Origin: Clostridiaceae bacterium DTU079
Lineage (GTDB): Bacteria; Bacillota; Clostridia; Acetivibrionales; Acetivibrionaceae
Length of the DNA stretch: 51,649 nucleotides
Assembly: GCA_001512505.1 (NCBI GenBank)
Contig: LFSC01000023.1
Coordinates: forward strand, 59,431-111,079
Direction: 5' to 3'
The position numbers and the translations under genes are program-made. Below are positions 41,085 to 50,614 of this stretch, one piece after another. Each line of letters opens with the position of its first letter. The first letter of the stretch is position 1. Under the pieces are notes generated by a model. The model saw nothing but the letters and a program-made list of their open reading frames with translations. It had not been told where the DNA came from and did not search any database.

Positions 41085-43868
41085 TTATATTTTTCCCTGT
41101 AAATATGCCATAAAGAAGTAATTATAACGTCCCAGGCTTTTTCGCGTTTTTTGATCAATGGTTTTGTAATATTGATAAAAAGTATTTTTATCCGATTCGG
41201 TTACTTCATTCCTACTGTATCGGGCTTTCATGAAAACTGAAACTATGTCGTTAAATTTATGGGGATGTAGGTATTTATAGCCATCAAGTCTGTCAGCATA
41301 TTCAAGCGGTGTTTCACCTTTGATTGAAGGCATGTTTTGAAGCTGAAGATGTTTAAGATAGATGCGGTATAATTCGATTACAGCTTCTTTCGGAGGCATT
41401 TTTAAGATACGCTTTATCCTATATTTTCTCCTCAGGATATTGATGAGGATAATAATCAAAACAATTAAGAAGAAAGTCAGTATTACGGCAGCCGTGATGA
41501 GAATTATTCGGAGTACTGTGTTGGTTTCTTCTTGATATACAGGATAATAATCGGGCATATTGGGGTCTCTTGTGTTCACGGGATTCATATTGTTATTTGT
41601 GACATTAGGTTGTGGATACATGCCGCTCATGTCGGGCCCGAACCTTGTACTATCGTAGAGGGACAAAGAATATGCCGGAGTGGGCTCGAAGGTGAGCCAG
41701 CCGAAGCCTTCAAAATATACTTCAACCCATGCATGGGCTTGCCGGTTTGTTACTTCATAAACCCCTTCACTATTTGTCTTTGGGGGAAGAACAAAACCTT
41801 CCACATACCGGGCCGGCAAACCGATGCTCCGGGCAAGGATAACCATTGCTGATGCATGATATACACAGTAGCCCCTTTTTTGTTCAAACAGAAAATAGTC
41901 AACAAAGTCCTCTTCCGGAGGTGTATCTCCAGGGGACAGGGTATAAGGATAGTTTGATGACAGGTATTTTTCAATTGCTTTTGCTTTATCATAATTATTG
42001 GTTTCGTCTTTAGCTATGGATACCGCTAGGTCTCTTACCCTTTGAGGAACACTGGGGGGTACTTCAAGATATCTTTGATAAATTTTATTTGAGTATTCGT
42101 TCAGCTTTTTAAAATCATTAAAATCGTTAACGGGAGTAAGTTCCCTGAATTCTCCGATACTTTTCAGAAAGTATATTGAGAAGTCCATATCAATGGGATT
42201 GTGTATTTCCCTTGAAAAGTAGTTAGTGAGGTATTCAAACAGTTCATCTCCAAGATTGTATTTATCCGAGGAATTTCTGATAATAGCTTTTACCGCCGCT
42301 TCGTTTGAAGAGTCCCATACAGTTCTGGAGGTTTCCCGGCCAATTTTTACAATGATCTCATCAAGGTAGAAATCGTATAATATATTATAAATTCTGTCGG
42401 TTTGCCTGTCAATTTCATCATTATAAAATCCATGCCAGCTTTTTCTTAAAATGCTTTGGAAAAATGAATTGCTAAGCTTGGGACAAAAACTCTCAAAAGA
42501 ATAGCTAAAATCTTTCTCCAGAGATTCTGTTGAGGTGTATATATCCTCGTCATTTCTGTTAATATTGATGCTTTTATCCGAAAAGTATTGGAATCTTTCC
42601 GATTTGAGAGGTGCAAATATAGTATTTGACTTTATGTCTGTAAATTTAACTATAATTTTAGCATTACTTGCAAGTCTGGAAAGAATATCTCCATCATCCT
42701 CATAGTCTAAAGATCTTGAATACAAGTAAAAAATTTCGTCACTGGGATCCTCCCAAATATTGTCCTCTTGATTGAATACGGAATCATTTGGGGGTTCATA
42801 CTTATAAAGAGCAATTGCTCCTTTTTTCAATTCAAATATATCCATGCTTTCGTCCATGACGACATCTGGGATGTTTATGAGTGTACCGTCTGATTTTATT
42901 ATTGGAGCATTAAATCTATCTGTTAGTGGAGAGTTAAATCCCTCTATTGATGGAGTACTTATCCATGAATTACCGGTGTAGATATTGTAAGCATTACCAC
43001 GAAGGTATATTTTATTATTGGTTTGAACCTCCAAAATCTTCATGTCGTTGGGGGCTATATTTCCGCCCAGGTCAGTATTACCATTGGCAAATCCGGTGGT
43101 TTTAAGAGAAAAGTAACCGATGTCGTAAACCGAGGAACCTGTTTTTTTATCCGAACGAAGGAAATCAAAGGCCAAATTGATTTTATTGTCCAACCACTTC
43201 CACTCTATGGGTTTTGATCTTGCGGGAATGGAGTTGGTCAAAAAGAGGACCAAAATACATAGCGGTACTATACCCAAGATAAATACCGAGGGACGAACCA
43301 GTTCATTGGAGTCGTCCAAGATCTTTTTACTGTATATATGCATGAGATAGTACACTATAATTGAGGCTATAAAGGTATAGAAGGATATATATGCTTTGTC
43401 AACAAAGAAATCGAACATCCATTGGGATGAGAATAATATGATTCCGCTCAATGCTATAAAATAGAAATTAAATTTCTTAATTGTAAAAATATATACAAAA
43501 AGTGAAAAAGCTATGCAAAAGAGCAAGGTAAGGACAAAAGCATAGATATCCACCAGTTCTGTATCATCATTGATATAATTAACCAGCCATATAACAATAT
43601 CAATAATATGGTGCAGCTTCTGACTTGCGGCTAATATAAATATACCCACACCGGTTGCTGCAATTATTAATACGGCAGATATTCTTGCGGTTAACCTGTT
43701 TATAAACATAACCGAATATATTATCGTGGCTATTGAAACATAACCCAGGATAATCAAAGCAGAGTACGGAAAGAGCAGGGTAGTTGTCATAGGATACACC
43801 AAGCTGAAGCTCATAAACACTGCAAGTATTATTTTCGATAAAAAATCAAAAAACCTTTTTGATCTCAT
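41085..43868 (-). CDS. TgpA-like membrane transglutaminase-fold protein
   Basis: A 927-residue protein. About six N-terminal membrane helices (to residue 235) are followed by a long extracytoplasmic region and a transglutaminase domain near 650-730. The catalytic Cys lies in QKRGYCVYHASAMVILARS and the His in NRQAHAWVEVYFEGFGWLTF, ending EPTP. A further membrane helix (ILITAAVILTFFLIVLIIIL) and a cytosolic tail with a DUF4129-like helical region follow. It belongs to the MoxR-DUF58-TgpA module with the two genes upstream. GAGGTGGC precedes the ATG at 43868. Its substrate is unknown. Confidence 0.9.
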   Translation of the reverse strand: MRSKRFFDFLSKIILAVFMSFSLVYPMTTTLLFPYSALIILGYVSIATIIYSVMFINRLTARISAVLIIAATGVGIFILAASQKLHHIIDIVIWLVNYINDDTELVDIYAFVLTLLFCIAFSLFVYIFTIKKFNFYFIALSGIILFSSQWMFDFFVDKAYISFYTFIASIIVYYLMHIYSKKILDDSNELVRPSVFILGIVPLCILVLFLTNSIPARSKPIEWKWLDNKINLAFDFLRSDKKTGSSVYDIGYFSLKTTGFANGNTDLGGNIAPNDMKILEVQTNNKIYLRGNAYNIYTGNSWISTPSIEGFNSPLTDRFNAPIIKSDGTLINIPDVVMDESMDIFELKKGAIALYKYEPPNDSVFNQEDNIWEDPSDEIFYLYSRSLDYEDDGDILSRLASNAKIIVKFTDIKSNTIFAPLKSERFQYFSDKSININRNDEDIYTSTESLEKDFSYSFESFCPKLSNSFFQSILRKSWHGFYNDEIDRQTDRIYNILYDFYLDEIIVKIGRETSRTVWDSSNEAAVKAIIRNSSDKYNLGDELFEYLTNYFSREIHNPIDMDFSIYFLKSIGEFRELTPVNDFNDFKKLNEYSNKIYQRYLEVPPSVPQRVRDLAVSIAKDETNNYDKAKAIEKYLSSNYPYTLSPGDTPPEEDFVDYFLFEQKRGYCVYHASAMVILARSIGLPARYVEGFVLPPKTNSEGVYEVTNRQAHAWVEVYFEGFGWLTFEPTPAYSLSLYDSTRFGPDMSGMYPQPNVTNNNMNPVNTRDPNMPDYYPVYQEETNTVLRIILITAAVILTFFLIVLIIILINILRRKYRIKRILKMPPKEAVIELYRIYLKHLQLQNMPSIKGETPLEYADRLDGYKYLHPHKFNDIVSVFMKARYSRNEVTESDKNTFYQYYKTIDQKTRKSLGRYNYFFMAYLQGKI

Positions 43869-43886
43869 GTTTTTGCCACCTCATAT

Positions 43887-45098
43887 TTAATTAAGCAGGG
43901 TTTCCAAGACGTTTTTTATGTCATCTTCCGGATTGATTCTATATGTTGTGATTCCCATTTCGGGAAGCTCTTTTAAAATATTGTTGATTTCATTGTTAGC
44001 AGAATCAGAAGTAACATTAGGTGAAATATAAATCAAATTAACATCATATCCTAAAAGCCGTGCATCGTATAGTTTATCGTAGAGTTCAAAGCTCAGATTT
44101 GATGTAAAAAGCATTATATTTGACTTAATCAGGCTGTCTTTGCCGGTATAAATATCAAGAACGTCTTTTACATTAACATCATGGTCAAATTTAATTTTTG
44201 AAAGTATGCTGTAGATTCCTTCAAACTGCAGGGGATTATTGGCTTCGATTTCGACAAAACCTTGAGTGTAATAGGTAAGGTTTATCGGAATATAATTGCT
44301 AAGACAATAATATATGACTGCTATGGAGGATTCTATCAGCTTATCTTCTATTATGGTATTTTGCTCAACGGTATAATTGTTCTTTTTAAAATCAAGAATA
44401 ATGGCACAGTTTGTAGTGGTTGCACCTTCATAATTCTTTACCAGAAGCTCATTCATTTTAGAAGAAAGCTTCCAGTGAATTTTTCTAAGACTGTCTCCAA
44501 AAGCGTATTTCCTGATATCGGAGACAGCCATTGTGCTTTCATACTGATTGGACAGCAAAGACTCTGACTCGGAAATACAGTTGATATTAAGATGCAGTTT
44601 ATCCAGCTTAATAAGGCGCGGTAAAACGACTATAGGCTTTGCGGAAACCGGTTTGTGAGTTAGCTTAAAAATGCCCAAATAGTCTTCAAATTCGATGCTT
44701 CTTATGCCGAGCAAATATTCTCCGCGGTATTTGCAGGTAAGCTTGAAGTTAAAGGTTTTCTTGCTGCGGGGAAGAAGAGAAAAGGTTTTTGATTGAAACT
44801 GCTTTGCAAATACAGTATCGTTGCTGTAAAAATTTACCCTTATATAGGGATAAAGAAAAAAATCTTCATTGTTGATACAAAAAGAATAATTTACTTCTTC
44901 GCCCTTAACCACGGATTGTTTTGCTACATTCTCTACATACTTAAACCTTAAAAAAGCTATGGATGTTATTGTGAGAGATACCAGAGGCAGCAAAACGACA
45001 GTGTAAAACAACATATATGGTATTTTTCCACCGTAAAAATATATAAAAGATGCTGATAGAAAAAATAATACCGAGTATAAAATTCTATTTTTTCGCAT
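43887..45098 (-). CDS. DUF58 protein
   Basis: A 403-residue protein with two N-terminal helices (LYSVLFFLSASFIYF and IPYMLFYTVVLLPLVSL), a beta-rich region, and the DUF58/vWA-like core (DIRKYAFGDSLRKIHWKLSS followed by NELLVKNYEG). DUF58 proteins work with MoxR ATPases. I chose ATG 45098, with GGTGG 6 bases upstream; an ATG at 45143 would overlap moxR more deeply. It overlaps moxR by 14 bp and lies 18 bp before the transglutaminase gene. Confidence 0.9.
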   Translation of the reverse strand: MRKNRILYSVLFFLSASFIYFYGGKIPYMLFYTVVLLPLVSLTITSIAFLRFKYVENVAKQSVVKGEEVNYSFCINNEDFFLYPYIRVNFYSNDTVFAKQFQSKTFSLLPRSKKTFNFKLTCKYRGEYLLGIRSIEFEDYLGIFKLTHKPVSAKPIVVLPRLIKLDKLHLNINCISESESLLSNQYESTMAVSDIRKYAFGDSLRKIHWKLSSKMNELLVKNYEGATTTNCAIILDFKKNNYTVEQNTIIEDKLIESSIAVIYYCLSNYIPINLTYYTQGFVEIEANNPLQFEGIYSILSKIKFDHDVNVKDVLDIYTGKDSLIKSNIMLFTSNLSFELYDKLYDARLLGYDVNLIYISPNVTSDSANNEINNILKELPEMGITTYRINPEDDIKNVLETLLN

Positions 45099-46041
45099 AT
45101 TTATCCACCACTGGAACATTAACTGATCTAACAATTGAATCAATTATTTCTTCAGGTAATATCTTTTTAAGCTTTGCTTCCTGCTTTAATATAATTCTGT
45201 GGGAGAGTACCGGTATGGACACGTATTTCACATCCTCCGGGATTACATAATCTCTGCCGTTGTAAAGGGCCCAAGCCTGTGAAGCTCTAAACAGTGAAAG
45301 GGAACCTCTCGGGCTTGCTCCCAATCTGATATCGGAATGGTATCTTGTTTTGCTGACAATGTCCACTATATAGTTGTTAATGGTCCTGTCCACATGAACG
45401 TTTTTAACATCGTTTTGAATGCTTAATATATTATCGCAGTCTACTACGGGCTTTAAATAATCCAGAGGGTTTTCGGTGTGAAACCGTGACAATATGTCGC
45501 ATTCTTCGCTTTTTTCAGGATATCCTATCGAAATTTTCATAAAAAATCTGTCCAGTTGCGCTTCAGGGAGGGGGTAAGTACCCAGATATTCTACGGGGTT
45601 TTGTGTTGCTAGAACCATAAAGGGACTGGGCAAGTTATATGTCACTCCGTCAACTGTAACCTGTTTTTCTTCCATTGCCTCCAAAAGGCTTGCTTGCGTT
45701 TTGGGAGAAGTTCTGTTAATCTCATCGGCAAGGATTATCTGACTCATAACGCTGCCGGGGCGGTACTCGAAAGTACCTTCCTTTTGATTGTACATTGTAA
45801 AGCCTGTTATATCTGAAGGAAGAATATCCGGTGTAAACTGAATTCTTTTAAACGAAGCGTTAATGGATTTGGCCAGGGATGATACAATACTGGTTTTGCC
45901 TACTCCGGGAACGTCTTCAATAAGTGCATGTCCGTCACATATCAAACACATGAGTATAAGCTCTATAGCTTTTCTTTTTCCCACAATGACCTTTTCAATG
46001 TTGGATACGATACTGTTTAAGGTTTCGATTGAACGGCTCAT
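45085..46041 (-). CDS. MoxR-family AAA+ ATPase
   Basis: A 318-residue ATPase. Walker A is EDVPGVGKTSIV near residue 42, Walker B is ILADEINRTSPKTQ, sensor 1 is VLATQNPVEYLGTYPLPEAQ, and a helical lid follows. MoxR proteins act as chaperones for vWA/DUF58 partners. I chose ATG 46041, with AAGGGGGG before it; an ATG 15 codons upstream (46086) lies before that site. It is the first gene of a three-gene minus-strand operon. Confidence 0.93.
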   Translation of the reverse strand: MSRSIETLNSIVSNIEKVIVGKRKAIELILMCLICDGHALIEDVPGVGKTSIVSSLAKSINASFKRIQFTPDILPSDITGFTMYNQKEGTFEYRPGSVMSQIILADEINRTSPKTQASLLEAMEEKQVTVDGVTYNLPSPFMVLATQNPVEYLGTYPLPEAQLDRFFMKISIGYPEKSEECDILSRFHTENPLDYLKPVVDCDNILSIQNDVKNVHVDRTINNYIVDIVSKTRYHSDIRLGASPRGSLSLFRASQAWALYNGRDYVIPEDVKYVSIPVLSHRIILKQEAKLKKILPEEIIDSIVRSVNVPVVDKYAKK

Positions 46042-46201
46042 ATATACCCCCCTTTTTAGATTTGACAGATATATTTTTTCTTTCAATTATTTGACCTATA
46101 TAAAATTATAAACTAATATTAATAATAATCAATATGACGCATTCTCTTTTTAATAAATAAGTATATAGAAATATATACCGTGTACTTAAGTTTTATAATC
46201 A

Positions 46202-46291
46202 AGAGCCTGTTAATACTACTTTGAGTCGAGTAAAACCCGCTTTTTAAAGTTGAAAGCTATTTTTTCAAATCCCGGCATATTAACAGGCTCT
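46202..46291. repeat. 14-bp perfect inverted repeat with 62-bp core
   Basis: AGAGCCTGTTAATA (46202-46215) and TATTAACAGGCTCT (46278-46291) are exact reverse complements. No target-site duplication is evident at the ends, and no ORF lies inside. It could be a small repeat element, or a structured 3' region after ldh. Confidence 0.8.
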
Positions 46292-46314
46292 ACCATTGAC
46301 TTTATAATACTTGT

Positions 46315-46354
46315 ACATATTATTTTTTTATAATACATATTATTTTTTTATAAT
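46315..46354. repeat. two perfect 20-bp tandem copies after ldh
   Basis: ACATATTATTTTTTTATAAT occurs twice in tandem (46315-46334 and 46335-46354), starting 24 bp beyond the ldh stop. On the minus strand the units contain A runs. Confidence 0.9.
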
Positions 46355-46378
46355 ATGTATATTTAATTTAGAAGCAAA

Positions 46379-47329
46379 TCATATATCGAGAGTTTGAGCT
46401 ATACTTTTCAGGGTTTCGGATGAATTCTTCAATAACGTGAACTCTTCGTCGCTTAACGGTACGTTAAGTATCTTTTCAACTCCGCTACTGTTTACGATTG
46501 CAGGAACACTCAGGCAGATGTCGTCTATGCCATATTGCCCTTCTAACAGACTGGATACCGTAAGGATGGAGTTTTCATTCCGAACAATAGCTTCAACAAT
46601 TCTCCTGACTGCGAGGGCTACGGCATAATAAGTGGCACCTTTATTATTGATGATTTCATAAGCGGCGTTTTTTACACTTTCATATATTTTTTGTCTGGAA
46701 ATTTGCTTTTCGCATTGATGACACTCGCTACAGAATTTGTCCATGGGTATTCCAGCGATGTTTGATAGGCTCCATGCAGCAACTTCGGTATCTCCATGCT
46801 CACCAATAATATATGAATGTACGTTTCTTACGTCTACGCCCACATGCTCGCTCAATAGATACCGGAACCTTGCAGTGTCTAATACCGTTCCCGAGCCGAT
46901 AACTCTGTTTTTTGGGAATCCGGATATTTTGTAAGTCACATAGGTTAATATGTCTACAGGATTGGTTACTACTAAAAGAATGCAATTGTTATTGTATTTA
47001 ACTATCTCATTTACAATACTTTTAAAAACTTCGGTATTCTTTTTTACAAGATCGATTCTTGTTTCCCCGGGCTTTTGGTTAGCACCGGCAGTAATTATGA
47101 CTATGTCCGATCCGGCACAGTCCTTGTAATCTCCGCGATATATATTAACAGGTCTCACGAAGGGCATACCATGGTTGAGATCCATGACTTCACCGTCAGC
47201 CTTTTGCTCGTTTCTGTCAATAAGAACGATTTCGGAAATAAGTCCGCTGAGCATTAATGTATAAGCTGTGGTGGATCCTACAAAACCTGTTCCGACAATG
47301 GTTATTTTCTTAATTATTTTATTATCCAT
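46379..47329 (-). CDS. ldh: L-lactate dehydrogenase
   Basis: A 316-residue NAD-dependent enzyme. NAD site [17 protein letters not shown]; the [16 protein letters not shown] loop carries Gln at the substrate-specificity position, indicating lactate and not malate; the active-site His is in [14 protein letters not shown]. It reduces pyruvate to lactate and reoxidises NADH in fermentation. Clostridial forms are often activated by fructose-1,6-bisphosphate; I cannot show that here. GGGAGGCTAAAG precedes the ATG. A TATAAT lies on the minus strand about 40 bp upstream, in the gap shared with cinA. Confidence 0.95.
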   Translation of the reverse strand: MDNKIIKKITIVGTGFVGSTTAYTLMLSGLISEIVLIDRNEQKADGEVMDLNHGMPFVRPVNIYRGDYKDCAGSDIVIITAGANQKPGETRIDLVKKNTEVFKSIVNEIVKYNNNCILLVVTNPVDILTYVTYKISGFPKNRVIGSGTVLDTARFRYLLSEHVGVDVRNVHSYIIGEHGDTEVAAWSLSNIAGIPMDKFCSECHQCEKQISRQKIYESVKNAAYEIINNKGATYYAVALAVRRIVEAIVRNENSILTVSSLLEGQYGIDDICLSVPAIVNSSGVEKILNVPLSDEEFTLLKNSSETLKSIAQTLDI

Positions 47330-47509
47330 ACTTTAGCCTCCCTTGTTTCTATTTCAACAGTTATATTATACCCCTCTGTCCATATATAACACAATAACAC
47401 AATATATGCTAAGCGTATTGATAATAAGATATAAACATTGTATTACTTTTATTTTAAAATTAATATTGATATAATAAGTTACAAAAAGTTTAAAATTAGG
47501 TGATGAATT

Positions 47510-48763
47510 ATGAAAGCAGAAATATTGGCAGTGGGTACGGAACTTTTAATGGGGCAGATAACCAATACTAATGCACAATATATATCTCAAAAGCTTAACA
47601 GTATTGGGATCGATGTTTATTATCACAGTGTGGTGGGGGATAATTCCGGGCGCCTTAAAGAAAGCCTTTTAAATGCATTGAATAGATGTGATCTTGTTAT
47701 TATGGCCGGTGGGCTTGGACCTACCCAGGATGACCTTACTAAGGAGACTGTCGCAGACGTTCTTGAAAAAAAGCTGGTTTTGCACGAGGAAAGCCTTGAA
47801 AGAATTAAGCTTTTCTTTGATAGAATGAAAAGGGAAATGACTGACAATAATATCAAACAGGCTTATCTTCCGGAAGGGTGTACAGTAATCGAAAACAATA
47901 ACGGTACTGCTCCGGGGTGTATTGTTGAGAAGGATGCCAAAATTGTTGTAATGCTTCCGGGACCTCCGAAGGAGATGAAACCCATGTTGGACGATACGGT
48001 CATTCCTTATCTGGAACAGAAATCCGGATATAAAACCGTATCTAAATATTTAAGGGTGTTTGGAATCGGTGAATCGCAACTTGAAGACCGTATTATGGAT
48101 TTAGTTGACGCTCAGAAAGAGGTTACAATAGCTACATATGCCAAGGAAGGCCAGGTGACGGTAAGGCTTACGACTAAATGTAAAACATATGAAGAGGCCA
48201 TTTTTAAAATCAAGCCGGTGGAAGAAGAGATAGCAGGTAGGCTAGGGGATAACCTTTACAGTACCGAGGACGAGGAACTGGAATATGTAGCATCGAAATT
48301 GCTTATTGAACACGGAATTACTATATCTCTTGCTGAATCCTGTACCGGAGGAATGATTGCCTCGCGGCTGACAGATGTGCCCGGCATATCGAAGGTTTTT
48401 AACAGGGGAATTGTATCGTACAGCAATGAGGCAAAGATGGAAAATCTCAGCGTTTCACCCGAAACATTAGAAAAGTATGGAGCGGTAAGCCGACAGACAG
48501 CCATTGAAATGGCTGAAGGCGTAAGAAAAACTGCAAAAACGGATCTGGGAATTTCGGTTACAGGGATTGCCGGACCTGACGGAGGTACTGACCAAAAGCC
48601 TGTCGGTCTTGTTTATGTAGCTTTAGCCGATAAATCAGGATGTGATTGCAGAGAATTGAGACTCACCGGAAACAGGGATAGGATAAGGAACATGACTACC
48701 CTGTATGTTTTTGATATGATAAGAAGGTATGTGTTGGGAGCAGTCAGGATCAATAAAGAATAA
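47510..48763 (+). CDS. cinA: competence/damage-inducible protein CinA
   Basis: A 417-residue protein with two domains. The N-terminal MoaB-like/COG1058 domain has [20 protein letters not shown] and [15 protein letters not shown]. The C-terminal CinA domain has [19 protein letters not shown] and [15 protein letters not shown], the nicotinamide-nucleotide amidase motif. It recycles pyridine nucleotides; in streptococci it is co-expressed with recA. TTAGGTGATGAATT precedes the ATG. Confidence 0.95.
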   Translation: MKAEILAVGTELLMGQITNTNAQYISQKLNSIGIDVYYHSVVGDNSGRLKESLLNALNRCDLVIMAGGLGPTQDDLTKETVADVLEKKLVLHEESLERIKLFFDRMKREMTDNNIKQAYLPEGCTVIENNNGTAPGCIVEKDAKIVVMLPGPPKEMKPMLDDTVIPYLEQKSGYKTVSKYLRVFGIGESQLEDRIMDLVDAQKEVTIATYAKEGQVTVRLTTKCKTYEEAIFKIKPVEEEIAGRLGDNLYSTEDEELEYVASKLLIEHGITISLAESCTGGMIASRLTDVPGISKVFNRGIVSYSNEAKMENLSVSPETLEKYGAVSRQTAIEMAEGVRKTAKTDLGISVTGIAGPDGGTDQKPVGLVYVALADKSGCDCRELRLTGNRDRIRNMTTLYVFDMIRRYVLGAVRINKE

Positions 48764-48905
48764 ATGCCTTTATGAAAGAAAGAATACCTTCTTGAAATAA
48801 TGAATACTTATGAAATGCCATACTCGTGGAATACCTTGAAATTTAAAGATATTCTTCTTATTAGAATATGCAAAATTATTAAAATTGACTGGGAGGATAT
48901 ACTAA

Positions 48906-50489
48906 TTGGAAAACAATAAAAAACTGACAGGTGCTGCACTAATAGTAATGTCGTCCATTATTGTAAGCAGAATAACCGGTTTTTTAAGAGAGATGCTTGT
49001 CCCGAACATGATTGGGGTTAACGAGGCAGGGGATGCATATACCATTGCTTTCAGAATAACCGGTTTAATGTATGATATGCTGGTGGGAGGAGCAATTTCC
49101 GCTGCCCTCATTCCGATATTATCCGGGTACATTGCTAAAAAAGATGAGGAAAACGGATGGAAAGCGGTGGGCACATTTATAAATGTGGTTATTGTTGCCA
49201 TGTCTGTAGTATGTTTATCGGGAATTATATTTGCACCGCAATTGGTTTCACTGATCGCAGTTGGGTTTGAAAGTGAAGCCCAAAAACAGCTTACTGTAGA
49301 TCTGACTCGAATTCTTTTTCCGTCAGTGGGGTTTTTAATGCTGGCAGGCCTTTCAAACGGAGTATTGAATTCTTATCATAGGTTTGCGGCTGCAGCCTAT
49401 GGTCCGTCAATTTACAATATTGGAAGTGCCCTTAGCATATTATTGTTCAGTAAAAGCAGGTGGGGCGTAAGAGGTGTTGCTTTCGGAGTGATGGGAAGTG
49501 CGGTAATCTATTTTTTATTTCAATTGTCCTTTGCTTTTAAAAATCTTAAAAATTACAGGTTTAAATTTTATCTAAAGCATCCGGGATTTTTAAGATTGCT
49601 AAGGCTCGCAATTCCTTCATTGATTTCCTCCGCTGTGGTGCAAATCAATGCTGTAATAACCGGAACCTTTGCAACGCTTTTCGGGGCGGGGGGAGCAACA
49701 GCCTTAAACATTGCCGACCGGACATGGCAGATGCCCTATGGTGTTTTTGCCCAGGGAATGGGTATTGCCATGCTTCCTACATTGTCTTCAGATATTGCAA
49801 CGGGTAAGGTTGAAGAGTATAAAAATACTTTGATGAAGGGGATAAAAACCGTTCTCCTTTTGACAGTTCCGTCGGGTGTGGGCTTTATTGTATTGAAAGA
49901 GCCGATAATAAGAACAATATTCAAGTTTACAAGCCTCTTTAACGATGAAGCTGTTACGGTGGCGGGAAGAATTTTAATGTTTTTTTCCATTGCCCTTTTG
50001 AGTCAGTCCATTGTAACTGTTGTAAACAGGGCTTTCTATGCAATAAATGACACTCTGACACCTCTTATGATCGGAGGAAGTACTATTATTATCAATATTG
50101 TTCTAAGCTTTGTATTTTATCAAACGACAGGTTTGGGCGTTGCAGGCATGGCTTTGGCCTATTCCCTTGCAAGTGTATTGAACGCTTTTTTGCTTTTGAC
50201 TATTTTAAATAAGAAAATGAAGGGTATATATCTGTTTGACCTTTTGAAGTTTTTATTAAAGGTAGTACCCGCTTCCTTGATTATGGGAGGTGTACTTTTC
50301 TTAATCGATGCTTTCATTGATATGGATACAGGTTCAAAGATTATGCAGGTTGTAAGTTTAACCCTCGAAATAGCGGCAGGAGTGCTGATTTATTTTACAG
50401 CAGTTCTTTTAATGAGGGTTGAGGAAGCAATCAATATTAAAAACAAGTTTATATCGAAGTTTAGTGGGTTGATAAGAAGAAAAGCCTAG
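48906..50489 (+). CDS. murJ: lipid II flippase MurJ
   Basis: A 527-residue polytopic membrane protein with about 14 helices. It begins with the MviN/MurJ pattern SSIIVSRITGFLREMLVPNM, followed by DAYTIAFRITGLMYDMLVGG and later FATLFGAGGATALNIADRTW and MPYGVFAQGMG. MurJ moves lipid II across the membrane for peptidoglycan synthesis. The start is TTG 48906 with CTGGGAGGATA before it. It sits between cinA and recA, which are usually adjacent. Confidence 0.93.
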   Translation: MENNKKLTGAALIVMSSIIVSRITGFLREMLVPNMIGVNEAGDAYTIAFRITGLMYDMLVGGAISAALIPILSGYIAKKDEENGWKAVGTFINVVIVAMSVVCLSGIIFAPQLVSLIAVGFESEAQKQLTVDLTRILFPSVGFLMLAGLSNGVLNSYHRFAAAAYGPSIYNIGSALSILLFSKSRWGVRGVAFGVMGSAVIYFLFQLSFAFKNLKNYRFKFYLKHPGFLRLLRLAIPSLISSAVVQINAVITGTFATLFGAGGATALNIADRTWQMPYGVFAQGMGIAMLPTLSSDIATGKVEEYKNTLMKGIKTVLLLTVPSGVGFIVLKEPIIRTIFKFTSLFNDEAVTVAGRILMFFSIALLSQSIVTVVNRAFYAINDTLTPLMIGGSTIIINIVLSFVFYQTTGLGVAGMALAYSLASVLNAFLLLTILNKKMKGIYLFDLLKFLLKVVPASLIMGGVLFLIDAFIDMDTGSKIMQVVSLTLEIAAGVLIYFTAVLLMRVEEAINIKNKFISKFSGLIRRKA

Positions 50490-50546
50490 ATTTTTCAGTA
50501 CCTTGAGACGAAAATTAAAATTTCTACCCAGATAATTCAAAAGATA

Positions 50547-50575
50547 TTGACTATATGAGTTCGCTATTGTATAAT
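50547..50575 (+). promoter_or_regulatory. sigma-A promoter of recA
   Basis: TTGACT at 50547-50552, a 17-base spacer, and TATAAT at 50570-50575. The LexA box lies directly downstream, overlapping the expected start of transcription. Confidence 0.85.
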
Positions 50576-50580
50576 AAAAA

Positions 50581-50594
50581 AGAACGCATGTTCG
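50581..50594 (+). promoter_or_regulatory. LexA (DinR) SOS box of recA
   Basis: AGAACGCATGTTCG contains the Gram-positive core GAAC-N4-GTTC, with 13 of 14 positions fitting CGAACRNRYGTTYG. Its position just after the -10 box means bound LexA would block transcription. Confidence 0.9.
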
Positions 50595-50614
50595 ATGTAT
50601 AGGAGGATGAAAAA

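Noticed and set aside
48764..48905. Repeated GAATACCTT...GAAAT-like words between cinA and murJ
   Set aside because: The three copies are imperfect and spacing is uneven in a very AT-rich stretch, so chance similarity is likely.
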